Part shown: piece by piece, positions 32,729-44,188 of the stretch
How the letters are laid out: every line of letters begins with the position of its first letter
How positions within the stretch are numbered: position 1 is the stretch's first letter
Assembly (NCBI GenBank): GCA_030278955.1
Contig: JAOANR010000010.1
Location: forward strand, 12,197,086-12,261,085
Length of the DNA stretch: 64,000 bases
Reading direction: 5' to 3'
Origin: Hygrophila difformis
Lineage: Eukaryota > Streptophyta > Magnoliopsida > Lamiales > Acanthaceae
Made by a program: the position numbers and the translations under genes
Notes under the pieces: model-generated
Told to the model about the DNA's origin: nothing
The model's input: the letters and a program-made list of their open reading frames with translations, nothing else
Database searches by the model: none

Positions 32729-34214
32729 GGTTTTGGTTAGGGTGCGATTAAGTCATTTGACTTGATGTGCTGCGGAAGATTCCCACCATTGATTAATTTT
32801 GTAAATCAGCGGTTGAGATTAACTTGAAGGTTAAAATAGTAAATTTGCTATATTATTTGAGAATGAACGTTCTTCTTCTTCTTCTTCCGTCTTCTTCCGT
32901 TCTTCTTCTCTTCTTCTTTGCATTTCAAGGATTGATATCATACTACCCTCCAATTTGCTTAATTATGCTGCTATACATAGATATACGTCGCTGAAATATT
33001 TTTAAATAAAGTCATTGAATTGTTCATGAAAACGTACCCGAAATATTCTAGTTGAGACGCTGAATTATTCTTCATAGCATCGCTGAATTATTCTTCATAG
33101 CATCGCTGAATTATTCTTCATAGCATCGCTGAATTCTTCTTGACAGCCTCGCTGAATTCTTCTTTGTAGCATCGCTGAATTTATCTGTGTAATGTGGCTG
33201 AATGCTGAACTCTTCTAGATTAGTGTCGCTTAAATATTTTTTATTTGAAATTATCTATTAATATATTTGTTACCATTCGTTGATGATTATTTGAAAATAT
33301 TAGATTAGATATGATATTATTTACCAAATATTAGATATGATAACATACTAAATATAGGTTTACCAAATATTAGATATGATATTATTTACCAAATATTAGA
33401 TATGATAACAGAATTGTTTTTGGTAGCATCGCTGAATCATTCTTGGTAGCGTCGCTGAATTCTGCTTGGTACCATCGCTGAATTACTCTACCTGATCTCG
33501 CTGAAATATATTTGATAGCATCCCTTCATTATTTTTGATAGCATCACAGAATTGTTTTTGGTAGCATCGCTGAATTATTCTAGGTTGCGTCGCTGAATTA
33601 TTCTTGGTATCATCGCTGAATTATGCTAGATACGGTCGGTGAAATATATTTGATAGCATCCCTTCATTATTTTTGGTAGCATCACATAATTATTTTTGGT
33701 AGCATCGCTGAATCATTATAGGTTGCATCGCTGAATTATTCTTGGTACCATCGCTGAATTATTCTTGGTACCATCGCTGAATTATTCTTGGTACCATCGC
33801 TGAATTATGCTAGATACTGTCGCTGAATTCCTTGGTCCCTGAAATATATTTTATAGCATCACTTAATTGTTTTTGGTAAGATCGCTGAAATGATCTATTA
33901 ATAAATTTGATACGTATCTTTGATCATAAAAAGATATTATTTGAAATATTATATATGGATTACCAAATATTTGATATGATTTACCAAATAATAAATATGA
34001 TAACATACTAAATATAGAGTTACCAAATATTAGATATGATAACATGTCTAAAATACTTGTTGTATCGCTGAAATGCATTGTTTTTAAAATGAACTATTAT
34101 TGTGTTATGACAATTATACCCTTTATCATTTACAACCCTTGGATTTTAAAAGGACGCTTCAGATCGCTGCCTTGATGTGCTGCGGGATTTGTTGATTGCA
34201 CCCTAACTGGACCC
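32729..34214. mobile_element. Non-autonomous Mutator-like element with motif array (MULE A)
   Basis: Bounded by ATCTCCACC at 32720-32728 and 34215-34223, a perfect 9-bp target duplication, the Mutator hallmark. Termini share GTTAGGGTGC in inverted orientation (left GGTTTTGGTTAGGGTGCG; right, complemented, GGGTCCAGTTAGGGTGCA). The right end, complemented, also matches the start of the gene-bearing MULE at 46446 through AACAAATC and CGCAGCACATCAAGG. No coding capacity; most of the interior is the TCGCTGAA array. Confidence 0.88.
32990..33900 (+). repeat. TCGCTGAA motif array in MULE A
   Basis: Roughly 25-30 copies of (A)TCGCTGAA(TT), typically 20-24 bp apart in units such as ATCGCTGAATTATTCTTGGT, with gaps at about 33235-33415 where TACCAAATATTAGATATGAT repeats instead. 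Nearly all copies have one orientation. The motif is more conserved than the DNA between copies. Confidence 0.9.
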
Positions 34215-34358
34215 ATCTCCACCACCTTGCCTCCTGCCTCTTTTTGAAAAGGTAACAATACAAACAATAAGGAGCATCTTTTACTCACACTACATTCCAA
34301 CCATGGAAACTCATCATATCAATCCATATTAAATCGACGGGGGGCATTATAAATTATT

Positions 34359-34568
34359 TTATTGAGCAAAACTCTTTAGGCGTGATTGACAGGGCCCCTT
34401 AACTAAATAAGCTCTATGGATAATTTCAATCTCTTTAGAATTCTTAGCAATATCATATAAATGCAATCTTAAACCCGGATCAACCTCAATTTCACAAGAA
34501 CTAGCGGCTACTTGTGGTTGAGAAGAAATTAAATACCTTGATTGTTTTCTTTTAAATTTTCTCAACAC
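34359..34568 (-). pseudogene. N-terminal fragment of ZMYM/TTF-type hAT transposase
   Basis: 69 codons (MLRKFKRKQSRYL ... EVDPGLRLHLYDIA ... IIHRAYLVKGPCQ). The DPGLR and RRAYL-KGPCQP-like motifs are typical of the N-terminus of plant zinc finger MYM-type protein 1-like hAT transposases, just before the TTF zinc finger. The zinc finger and catalytic domain are absent. It lies inside the hAT at 32573-35097 and supports that classification. Confidence 0.65.
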
Positions 34569-35134
34569 TATTCACTTCCAACTCAACTTCAATTGGGGAA
34601 GCCGATTGAGCAATTTGAGCAATTGAAATACAAATGTTTTAGTTTAAAATCTAAAAGAAGAATGTACACAGTAACACAGAACTTAGCTAATTACTTCATT
34701 ACAAAAAACCACTTATTCCGACTGGATGGAGATACCATAACAAAGAAGGCTGCTTACTCCTCTATTACATTTTTCTATATTTCTTTCCAATACAATAAAC
34801 TCGAAATTTAGCAGAGGAATCCAAGTCTCAACAGATTAACAAATAATCGACATGATGAAGATGCTCAAGCCATTTGATGAGACGAACCCAGAAAACGAAG
34901 ACCAACTAAATTCTGGACTAAAAAATATCCCAAATTTAAGAATTTATAAGTTGATTTCAAAATCTTCCCTTATTCACTTTATTAGTCTTAGTGAAAAGAA
35001 GGGTTTAGAATTGGGGAAAGAAACATAATATTCTTATATTTTATAATTAAAAAAAAAAAACTCAAAATTGAGGGTGGTCAAGGTGGTACCGCCACTGCAT
35101 TTAGGGACTGATCGAAGACGGTTAGACGGTTATT

Positions 35135-35135
<1 letters not shown>

Positions 35136-35175
<40 letters not shown>
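35136..35175. repeat. (AAT)n microsatellite
   Basis: About 13 uninterrupted ATA/AAT trinucleotides. Confidence 0.95.
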
Positions 35176-35443
35176 TCAAAGTAAAATTAAAAAGAGCAGC
35201 GCGCATGGATTAATTCGACTGTGGTCTCTAAGGCCTTCTTACCTGCAGCTATTACATATATGGTACTTAGCAACGAAATTGCAACAAAACACTAATATTA
35301 TCATTATTCCTATATATATTATCATGATTATTAATGTTCGTTGTTCATCGTTATATATCATATATTATCTCCATCCAACACACTGGCATAAGTAAAACTT
35401 CCCTCGATCATGAGACATGCATGCCATCAGAATGATGAACTGA

Positions 35444-37815
35444 TTACCTGCATCGGCAACAAAAGATGAAATTAAATGTGGTGAGTTGAATGTATATGAA
35501 TACATTATTACATAGATTTTATATATTTGCATTCTTCATACCCAATGTGAAGAGCCTTCTTGTCGCCTGCAGAAACTGCGTTGGGATAAGGATTTATATT
35601 AATCTCCATCATGTTGAGCTGCAGCTGCATATTGTTGCGCGCAAAATATGCCTGGAATGCGAAGTCCTGTCCTCCCCCGGGCATCATACTAAGTTCTTGA
35701 AGTTTCTCTGTTTCTTGTATCTAACCATAGATATGTTCTTACACCATTAATCGCGCGAATATGTTTATTTATGTGACATGACATTGCTATAACTTATACT
35801 AATAAGTACGCACCTTTGCTCGGAGGTAGGCATTTTCCTGCTCTAGCTGAACTTCCTATAATTGATGTTAGGAAAAAAAGATCACATTTGGAATGGATTT
35901 TGAGTTGTTCAGATGATGAAAATTTTAAGACAAAAACTAGTACTACATAGTGTTGCATATATAAATACATACCCTCTTCTGTAAATTCTCAGTCTCAGCA
36001 AGGATCATTTCATGCTGCAGGTGGTCATCAGCAGATTGAACCAACACATGGTGAATTTAAATGATTATTAGCTAGATGGACTATGCAGAAAGAAGATCAT
36101 CTAAACCATATATGAATTTGTACATCACTTATGATTGATTGATGAGAATATTAAATTACCTTCTTGCCCCTGATTCGGGCGATGCCTCTCTCCAGCCTGG
36201 TTTCGATCTGCTTCATCTCCTTGACAGTTAAATTGCTCAATCCCTCTCCCATCAGATGCCTGTCCAAAAGTATACATAATTATTAACTAGTTTCCAAAAT
36301 TCCAAAAATGTGTATTGTGTCTTCATTGAATTGGATGAATGTGAATTCGAATTGCCTGTTGGAGTTCTGGATCATTTGTATTTGCTGGCGCAGTTTCTTC
36401 GACTCTTGTTGGTAAAACTACATACAGATATAGATGTGCAGACATGTATGATTGTTATTTAAGTTACGAGATACTATGATTTAGAAAGAAATAAACACAT
36501 AAGTATGGATGGAGTATGTAGTACTTGAGCATTGAGTTCTTGAGTAGTGTATGCATTAGAATTTTCAGCAGTGGCCTTCTTGTACCTGTCTATAGTAGAT
36601 CTAATGCTGCACAGAAATTTAATTAATTACATAGACATTAATTTGAAATTTGCATATATACATAAAGGACATAACTCTTCTCATAGGAGAGAGAAATTAA
36701 AAGGCAGATTGAAAACCCTAGAAATGCAAAAAGTAATCAAATGCCTAGTTTGTGTCTCTCCTTTCTTGTTCTTTTGTTCTTTTTCTTTTTCATTTTTTTG
36801 AAAGTGACTTTTTGGGGGTAACCTTTTTCTGTCCCTGTTTGTATCTCAATACATAAAAATGGGAAGACAAAGAACAAGGCAGGATCAAATAAATGTTTTA
36901 AATCCACTTGTCCAGATAGTGTGGTAATTCAATCAAGGGCTGACTGGCTGCTGTCTGTTTGAAAACATGAAGGGAAGATATTGAAATGATGTAATAAGGA
37001 TACATTGGAAATCCACACATGAAAGGCAACTGCAAGTCTCAAACAACAAATTTGTGAAAGAATCAGAGAAGGGACTGTTTGCACACATAGTACTTTTTCA
37101 TTTTTCAAAGATGTCTCATGTACTACTGTATGGTTTCGAATTTAAGGAAAAAGGATTTCGAATTTAAGGAAAAAGTAGAAATTGAGCATTTTACTAATAT
37201 TTTATTCTAAAGAGTATATATCTTTCCAGTGCAATAAATATTTATGTCCAATGTATATATAATGTGATAATCTTTTAATTTGCCATAAATGCATCTTTTA
37301 TCTATGTATAATTGTATATATACACATTATTTTCAGAATTTACACAGGAATGGAATGGTATAAGTATGTATATTATAGACTTGATGATTTTTTAATTGGT
37401 GATGACTGATGATCATTATTTACTTCTTTTTTTTGGGGGGGTACAAGAATTATATATGTACTCAATGAACTAAAGTTTACATTAAGCTTAACAAAAACCC
37501 TTATTAAATCTCAGAAAATCAATCTACCTGCAAAGATAAACCCTACAAACATATTACCAAAAAGCTCAGAAACATTTCACTTGAGAGATATTTATGTATA
37601 GCAAAAAATAATAGAATTAGGTAATAGAATTACCTGTTGTTGGCGTACTCATAGACACGGCCACGGCTGGAGAAGACGATGAGTCCAACTTCTGCATCGC
37701 AAAGAACAGAGAGTTCATAGGCCTTCTTCAACAGCCCATTTCTTCGCTTGCAAAACGTCACCTGTCGATTCGTGTTGTTCTCGATCCTCTTTATCTCTAT
37801 TTTCCCCCTTCCCAT
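35444..37815 (-). CDS. AGL11: AGL11/SEEDSTICK-like (D-lineage) MADS-box transcription factor, complete
   Basis: MIKC-type MADS protein of the AGAMOUS clade; D-lineage members specify ovule identity and seed-coat development as nuclear complexes on CArG boxes. Exons (minus): 37815-37634, 36606-36525, 36417-36356, 36259-36160, 36014-35973, 35855-35814, 35720-35542 and 35447-35444. These make 693 nt, 230 residues, with all phases consistent. The MADS domain is residues 1-60 ([20 protein letters not shown]), followed by the I region, a K domain from about 88 to 172 ([39 protein letters not shown]) and a C-terminus ending DKKALHIG. Two oddities: intron 3 uses a GC donor (AACAG|GCAATT at 36355), and the last intron splits the final Gly codon directly before TAA, an AG-clade trait. 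Without that intron, translation reads on to a stop at 35508. A 5' UTR intron is possible (acceptor near 37838). Confidence 0.93.
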
Positions 37816-40800
37816 CTTGATTGATGATTTCGAACCCTAATTAAAGTTTCCTCTTTTCATTAATTCATAATCAAGCATAGAGGAAAGATGGAAAGAAAAA
37901 TTGAAGAAAAAATTAATAACCATAGGGAGGGTTTGATTTTACAACTAACTCCATTTGAAAATTGCAGATTTGGACAAGATTACACCATATTACAAATCTT
38001 GTCGAAATCGGCCATTACATATGTGTTTAACTACAAGCTAGGGCTGAAAAAAATGATCTAATTACTAAAATTCATACGAGGAACTAATTTGTGATTATGC
38101 TACTACCTTCATCATAAAGGTTTCCTTTTTTTGCTGCCTTAATGATCAAACCCTTGTTTATTTTCAGTTTCTCATGAGAGATCTAACAGATCTTTAGAGA
38201 AAAATGGAAAGAAAAGAAAAGAACAAGAAAGGGTTGGGGAAAGGGAAAAGGGAAACAAACGTTTGAAACTAAGGAATCCATTGCAGAGAAAAAGGTAAGA
38301 CTGAAGAGCAAAGAAAGAATCCATGGATTTTATCAAAGTAGCTCGGCTCAACAATGGTTTTTGATATTATTTTCTTTTTTTTTAAAAAAAAAAAACACAT
38401 TAAAGTAAGAAACACACGGATATGAACAAGATTTGAACTTTAAAGCACATATTTTCTCGGGAAGAGACGATCGCCTGTCAGAGAATGACGAGCAAATTAA
38501 AACCACAAAAGAAGAAAATTAAATACTAATTAACAGGTCAAAAAAAAAAGAAATCTTTACACAACTGATGATCAAAAACAGGTTTTTTTAGTTCTAAGAA
38601 GAGCAGATCCAACAATAATTTGGCAAAATTATCCGAAAACTGAAAACAATTTAGTGACATATGTAAGGAACTGTGCCCCCAAATGCATGGGAAGAAAATA
38701 AACTAAACCAAATTCATCCCTACTTGAATTCATGTAATTAATTTTCTCACTGGCTCATATATATTTATGATGAGACACACACCTGATGGCTTGTTCGGAA
38801 ATTATTGCTATTTTCCGGCGAGAAGAAGCAGTTTCCCGAAAGTCTACACGAATTCCCAAGAATCCCTTCAAAGTTGAGTTTCTCCAATTCAATCAACCAC
38901 ACAAATATATGTGTATCAGTGTATATATATTCTATATAAATATAGCTGGCAGTGGCACCTTATTACATACAAACAGACATATGTATACATATATACCTCT
39001 TTCTTTGTTTGTAATACATTAATTTGCAGGTAGCTTTATACAGGTAAGGCGCTTAGCAATTGGCATATACGTGTATGTATCTATCATGTAGTAGGAGTAT
39101 CATTTTTTTTCCTGTATCGTGTATGTATGTATTGAATTCAATTGTGGGTTTCTTTGGGGTGGGGGTAGGGGACGAAAACGACCTTTTATTACCAGATACA
39201 TGGAAAAAAAAAAACTCATTTAGTCTAATTCCACAAATATCGAATTAGATAAATTCGTCCATTAATTACCTTAATTATCACCGAAGCCGGCCATGGACCC
39301 GATTTTTTCTCTAATCATAATCATCGCCGAGCCCTTTCATTAACTACCCTAATTATCGTCGAACACATCCCTCCATTAGGGTAGTTAATGGACGGATTCA
39401 GCGAGGATTTGCAGGGTTCGGCAATGATTAGGGTAGTTAATGGACATATTCGTCTAATTCGATATATGTGGAATGATTTTGGAAATTGAAAAAAATATAT
39501 GGGACTAAATGGAATTTTTTTCCAGATATATACCAAGCTTGAGAAATTAAAAAAAAAAAATGATTATTAGCTATTAGCAGCTCTGTTTCCCAAAAACTGC
39601 AATACCCTAACACTTTTTAATTTTATATTTCAATTTCTTTCATTTCTACATACATTTTCTTCTTCGTTCAGGAATCTCATGCTGTAAAATTTTAATTTTG
39701 CTATACTACTTAATAAAAAAAAAAGGGTAAAGCAAGATTTACGGATCGCTGTTATAGAGTTTGTATTTATCTATTAAAAAATATCAGAATATTATTACAA
39801 TGTAATCTTGCTTAGAATTAGAGTTTGTAGTATACGAGTATATATGTGTGTATACAATACAAGCATTATAATACAAGTAAGACATTTTAATGAAAAGCTT
39901 GTTGAGAAAATTTAATTATTAATGTTTATGTGTTATTTTCTTTTTGGTAATTCGTCTAAAATTAATGATGAGAAATATACCAAATTAACCATATGACAAG
40001 GGAGATTATTAATCCTATCCATCCATTAATTATGTAGTATTTATTGAGCCAAATGGTAAAATTATGCTTATATGTTATGATAGGAAAAGAATTGGTAAAT
40101 CAAAAGAAACTTGTGCTATATTATTACTAATTCAATTCGATAATAATTTTCTATATCTTTCTTCACACGTAAAATTAATAATTCAATTATGCAAATGTCA
40201 TATTTTTGCCCAAATTGAACTTTGGATAACTTCTTGATTTGTCCTCTACTTAGCTTCTAATGATTTCATATAAGTCATCATGGAAAAATTGGCCAATAAT
40301 ATACGTTTTATTAAAACCCATGAATAAAAGTTCTTATCCCCGGCCCCATATATATGGTTTAATTAGGCTCGTCAAATTAGTTGAGCAAAACTCGATAATG
40401 CGAATTAAAGTGCAAACCCCACTTCCGATTATACATACATGCACTGCATGTGTCCATAAATACATACAATTACATCTATTTAATATTAATAAAAACAATA
40501 TTAGCCATTGCTTTAAATGAATACGAATAGCTAGAAATGAATTAATTTGCTAAATTAGGATTTAGGCATTGAGCAAATTTATTTATGTGCGAATATGGAA
40601 AGGATACATCATGCCCTCCTACTAAAAACATTTGCAATTGTTATTATTGAATTTACTTGAAATTGGATTGAAATTTACGAATTTATTTAATTTTTAAACT
40701 ATATTTTGCTCGAATTCAGAGCAAAAAATCGCATTTAGCTAGAATAACTCTAGAAAATTTAAGAAAAGAAAAAAATTTTAGTTTTCTAAACCAAAAATTC

Positions 40801-41034
40801 AGGCAATTATTATTGATGCCAAGAAAGCCAAACGCGTTGTATAAATTTATTGGTCCATATATATATACAATGCATTAAACAAATTCGTAAGAAACTGCAT
40901 CAAACAGTGACAGATGTAGTATTATATTCCTTTTATTCCATTTATTGTGATTTATTTGAACTTTTAGTGATGTTAATTATTTGAATTTGATTCAATTTTG
41001 TTAAAGTGTATATATATATATATATAAAGTATTA
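37816..41034. other. Upstream region of the MADS-box gene and AT-rich spacer
   Basis: Minus-strand pyrimidine-rich DNA at about 38100-38350 with a possible donor (GATGAAG|GTAGTA near 38106) may be a 5' UTR exon of the MADS gene. A TATA-like run lies on the minus strand near 38757-38770. No other gene is seen. The foldback at 39190-39530 is listed separately. The rest to 41034 is low-complexity AT DNA. Confidence 0.4.
39190..39530. mobile_element. Foldback-type MITE candidate
   Basis: The two halves are inverted copies: CATTTAGTCTAATTCCAC with ATATCGAATTAGA and TCCATTAA on the left (39213-39275) mirror TTAATGGACATATTCGTC, TCTAATTCGATATATGTGG and GACTAAATGG on the right (39437-39515). ATTAGGGTAGTTAATGGACG recurs inside. 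Target duplication not resolved. Confidence 0.5.
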
Positions 41035-41295
41035 CTCCATCCGTCCCAGCTAACGTGTCCTGTTTGACTTTTTGACACTGTTCATTATTCTACTTTGACT
41101 CGATTTTATTTTATGTATATATTTGAAAAAACTAGTCGAGTTGGGTCTTGTTAGAATCGTATAATCATGTAGTTTTAGAATATATATATTTTACATAATT
41201 TTTTGTTGTACACATTTTGAGATATTAACAGTTGAAAAAGTGCATTGAATTGTGTGCAAAAGTGAAACAAGACAAGTTAAGTGGGACGGAGGGAG
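41035..41295. mobile_element. Stowaway MITE copy 8
   Basis: CTCCATCCGTCCCAGC after TA (41033-41034); ends GTGGGACGGAGGGAG before TA. Its interior is very close to copy 5 (AGCTAACGTGTC, GTCTTGTTAGAATCGTATAA). Confidence 0.9.
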
Positions 41296-42458
41296 TATAT
41301 TGAACTCTGTACTTGAATCAAATAGTACAAAATGAATACCAAGGAGGGATCGGACGGAGTACTTTTTCCATTCCAAGTAGGGTTCTATATTTTAGGGTTC
41401 ATTATTGACTGAGTCATCTATTCAAAAAAGAGAAAGGGGTAAATTATATGGATGGTTCATAGAGATAATAGATTAAAGTGTAACCACCTCTGAATATCAA
41501 ATTAAAAATGGAATTAAGTTATGAAGATGAGTGGGAGACGTTTTATGTAAAAATAGTAAAATTCAATTCAAGAGTAAATTAAATACTACCAGCTAGAGTA
41601 CTACTAGATAATTAAGGGGAACCTAGCAAGCTATTTACTCATTAGTCATTACTTAGTCTTAATTATATCCATCAGTACACATATTCACACACATATATAT
41701 ATATATGACTTTTACTTGGACATACATGAAATAAACATACAATTAACAATGTTTTGGAGACACATTTGATCTTGTGTAATGTTTTGAAGCCAAGAAATTT
41801 TATGGTGAAACTATGAATCATTTCAGAAAAAGAAATTTAGAATGACTCTAACATTTGTTTGCCCTTTCGTCAAATTAAAATTAGTATAAACCCTAATAAT
41901 AGAGAAGATTATGTTATCCAAATGTTAATTGAAAAGGGATAAAAAAGCAAAATTACTAGCCATGATTTAAAATTTAGCAAAATTTTATGATCTTAACAAG
42001 CTAAGAATGAACTAACATTCGTGACTAATTATTTGGACTTTTCCATATAGTTAAATTATTTATTGTCTAAAAATGGTTTATACTAATCATCTTATTTTAC
42101 TTCGTTCATTATTATGTTAATGTTATGGATACAACACATGCCAAGTGTATTTTATTGCACGTATCTTAATTAGCTTATTCTATAGTACTATAAATTTAAT
42201 GTGAATTTAAGACGAGTTAAACTTGATCAACAAAAGAAAAGGAGCTTTGGGTAAATGAAAAAAAAAAAAAAAAAACCCTAATTCCTTTTAATTAATTAGG
42301 TCAATTTAATTTTCCAAAAATGGAAAGTGGAAAAGAACTTGGACAGTGACTTCTGGAGTTGTGGTCCCAATTTCATACTACTAGTACTTCATTTGAGAAT
42401 CTTGCACTCGCACGCAGAAAATATTAATTACAGACCAGTTTTTTATGTGTATTAACTT
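41296..42458. other. AT-rich spacer, nothing recognised
   Basis: No credible ORF, RNA gene or repeat border was found in this stretch apart from short A and TA runs (for example 41694-41706 and 42256-42274). Confidence 0.5.
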
Positions 42459-42532
42459 TTTTTTTTTTTTTAACGGTCTATACATGCTAGAAAATGAGTG
42501 TGGGAGTTTATACTACATAAATTACAATACAA
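42459..42532 (-). mobile_element. 5'-truncated SINE fragment
   Basis: A T-run followed by AACGGTCTATACATGCTAG and GTGTGGGAGTTTATACTACA matches the 3' part of the SINE at 31361-31530. The A and B boxes are missing. Confidence 0.5.
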
Positions 42533-42593
42533 TGTTTGTATTTGTAGAACTAATAATATAAAAAAATTATAATATCCAACATTATAACTACTA

Positions 42594-42846
42594 CTCCCTC
42601 TGTCCCAACTAAGATGTCATGTTTAACTTCTACACACAATCTAATGCATATTTTTAATTGTTAATATATCAAAATATATACAAGTGAAAATTATGTAAAA
42701 TATATGTTCTAGAACGATTAGACGAATCTAACAAAACCGAACTCGACTATTTTTTCTACATATATACTTAAAATAATATTGAGTCAAAGCTGAATAATAA
42801 ACAGTGTCAAAAAATCAATCAAGAAATGTTACCTGGACGAAGGGAG
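42594..42846. mobile_element. Stowaway MITE copy 9
   Basis: CTCCCTCTGTCCCAAC after TA; ends CTGGACGAAGGGAG before TA. About 253 bp. Confidence 0.85.
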
Positions 42847-42963
42847 TATTATTTTGTCTATTAGTAAAAACATTATTGTGCTAATATTGTGTAAATTCTA
42901 ATAACATTGTTGTAACACCGTTAGTATAATAAATGTTCTGTGTTATTTTACTTGTATAAATGA

Positions 42964-43255
42964 TGTAATACCTCAAAAAATTGGCTTAAATAGAGTAAAA
43001 TAAGCTACTCATATCAATAAGGTATATTTCTTTCTTGCTAGCTATCCTATAAGAACTTAAAAGTTTGCGTGCTTGCCTTGAAGTAATTTTAGGATGGATG
43101 ACCTCCTGGGAAGTCTCTCAGGGTGTGCGTAAGTAAGGCCAAAGCGCACTGTAAAGAACTCATGCTGGTTTATGGAGTCAGACTTCACTCTGGAGCCGTC
43201 AACATCTAGAGTAACACTCAATCTTTCTGCTGTGCCGAAAATTGTGGGTGTTAGA
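42964..43255 (+). mobile_element. Cassandra-type solo LTR with 5S rRNA-like domain
   Basis: 292 bp starting TGTAATACCTC and ending GGGTGTTAGA, flanked by AATGA on both sides (42959-42963 and 43256-43260), a perfect 5-bp target duplication. No PBS follows, so it is a solo LTR. Positions about 43068-43125 match the 3' half of plant 5S rRNA (GCGTGCTTG, then TAGGATGGATGACCTCC and TGGGAAGTC). A 5S-derived promoter domain inside a short LTR defines the plant TRIM family Cassandra. Confidence 0.85.
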
Positions 43256-43280
43256 AATGAAGTATAGTGAAGGCCCTTGA

Positions 43281-43462
43281 GGTTTTTTTTTTTTTTTTTT
43301 TGAAGAGCCATTGAAGGCCTGGAAAGGGGTGGTGGGAGTCCATGCCACACAATTACAAAGGGGAAAAACAGGGAGGGATAGAGGGCCGGTGGAGAATCGA
43401 ACCTCCAATATTCCATTGGAAGTCAAAGAACTTAACCACTTGGGCTAAGTCCTCATCCCCAC
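43281..43462 (-). mobile_element. tRNA-derived SINE, best copy
   Basis: Minus strand. A box TAGCCCAAGTGG (43436-43447), B box GGTTCGATTC (43394-43403), a unique body, and a poly-A tail seen as T at 43283-43301. Flanked by GAAGGCCCTTGA on both sides (43269-43280 and 43463-43474), a 12-bp target duplication. This is the clearest of four related copies in the window. Confidence 0.85.
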
Positions 43463-43944
43463 GAAGGCCCTTGATGTTGACCGCAACAAATTCTAATTTA
43501 ATGTTTTATTTATTTATTTATATTTTTGTGGTGGCACGCTCCCATCCCCTCATTTGTTTTAGTATTTTTTTTATTTTTAACATCGATTCGGTTGCTTTCA
43601 TTTTCACTGTCAGAATATCAATTTTCACATTTGAACAGAATATTTTCACCAACACACTAACGTTTGTTTTTTTAATTAATGTCATTTAGCTGACCCACAT
43701 TTTTTTCATCCAGCAGATTCTACAATTTTTTTATATAAATTACAAAAAATAAAAAACAAAAAGGAAATGAATATGTAGAAAAAATAAATGGAAAATATAA
43801 AAAGACCAGGTTTCAAACTACCAATCATAAAATTGAAAGTCTAAGCAGTAGGCCTAGCGCTTATATGCAATCCCACACTAAGCTGGGCTAAACTTTTTTA
43901 ATTTTTTTTATAATATGTAAGTAATGCAAAATATATATTGTATG

Positions 43945-44180
43945 GGTCTGTTTGGGAATTAGCTGTTAACTGTTAATTGATTATGTGAGTAATTTGAGTA
44001 ATAAATTAGTTAAAATTAGCTGTTTGGTAGTTGTGAGGTAAAGTTTTTGCCTATAATAAGCTAATTCTAAAACGCTGCTATTTGCAGTGGTCTCATAAAA
44101 GAGCTGATTGAACACTATTTTAAGTTATTTTGTCTTTTTAAATAAGTTAATTTCATTTAGCTTATTTGCCAAACATGGCC
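43945..44180. mobile_element. MITE candidate with GGNC..GTTTGG ends
   Basis: GGGTCTGTTTGG at 43944-43955 faces CCAAACATGGCC at 44169-44180. Termini of this kind are common in plant hAT/Harbinger MITEs. Target duplication unclear. Confidence 0.45.
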
Positions 44181-44188
44181 TATGACTC

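Larger units (their letters stand above)
32573..35097. mobile_element. Non-autonomous hAT element carrying a nested MULE
   Basis: Starts CAGTGGCGGAACC at 32573 and ends GGTACCGCCACTG at 35097. It is flanked by CATTTAGG on both sides (32565-32572 and 35098-35105), a perfect 8-bp target duplication. Without the MULE at 32729-34214 and its target copy it is about 1.03 kb. It keeps only a short N-terminal piece of a ZMYM/TTF-type transposase (34359-34568) and so cannot move by itself. Confidence 0.9.

Noticed and set aside
32990..33900. Regular repeats resembling a CRISPR array
   Set aside because: This is plant nuclear DNA. Core copies are short, spacing is irregular and the array lies inside a MULE with a 9-bp target duplication.
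43068..43125. 5S rRNA gene
   Set aside because: Only the 3' half of 5S is present and it lies inside a short LTR with a 5-bp target duplication, which is the Cassandra arrangement.
43394..43447. tRNA gene suggested by A and B boxes
   Set aside because: No acceptor stem or cloverleaf closes around the boxes. The unit continues into a shared body and poly-A tail with a 12-bp target duplication, so it is a SINE.
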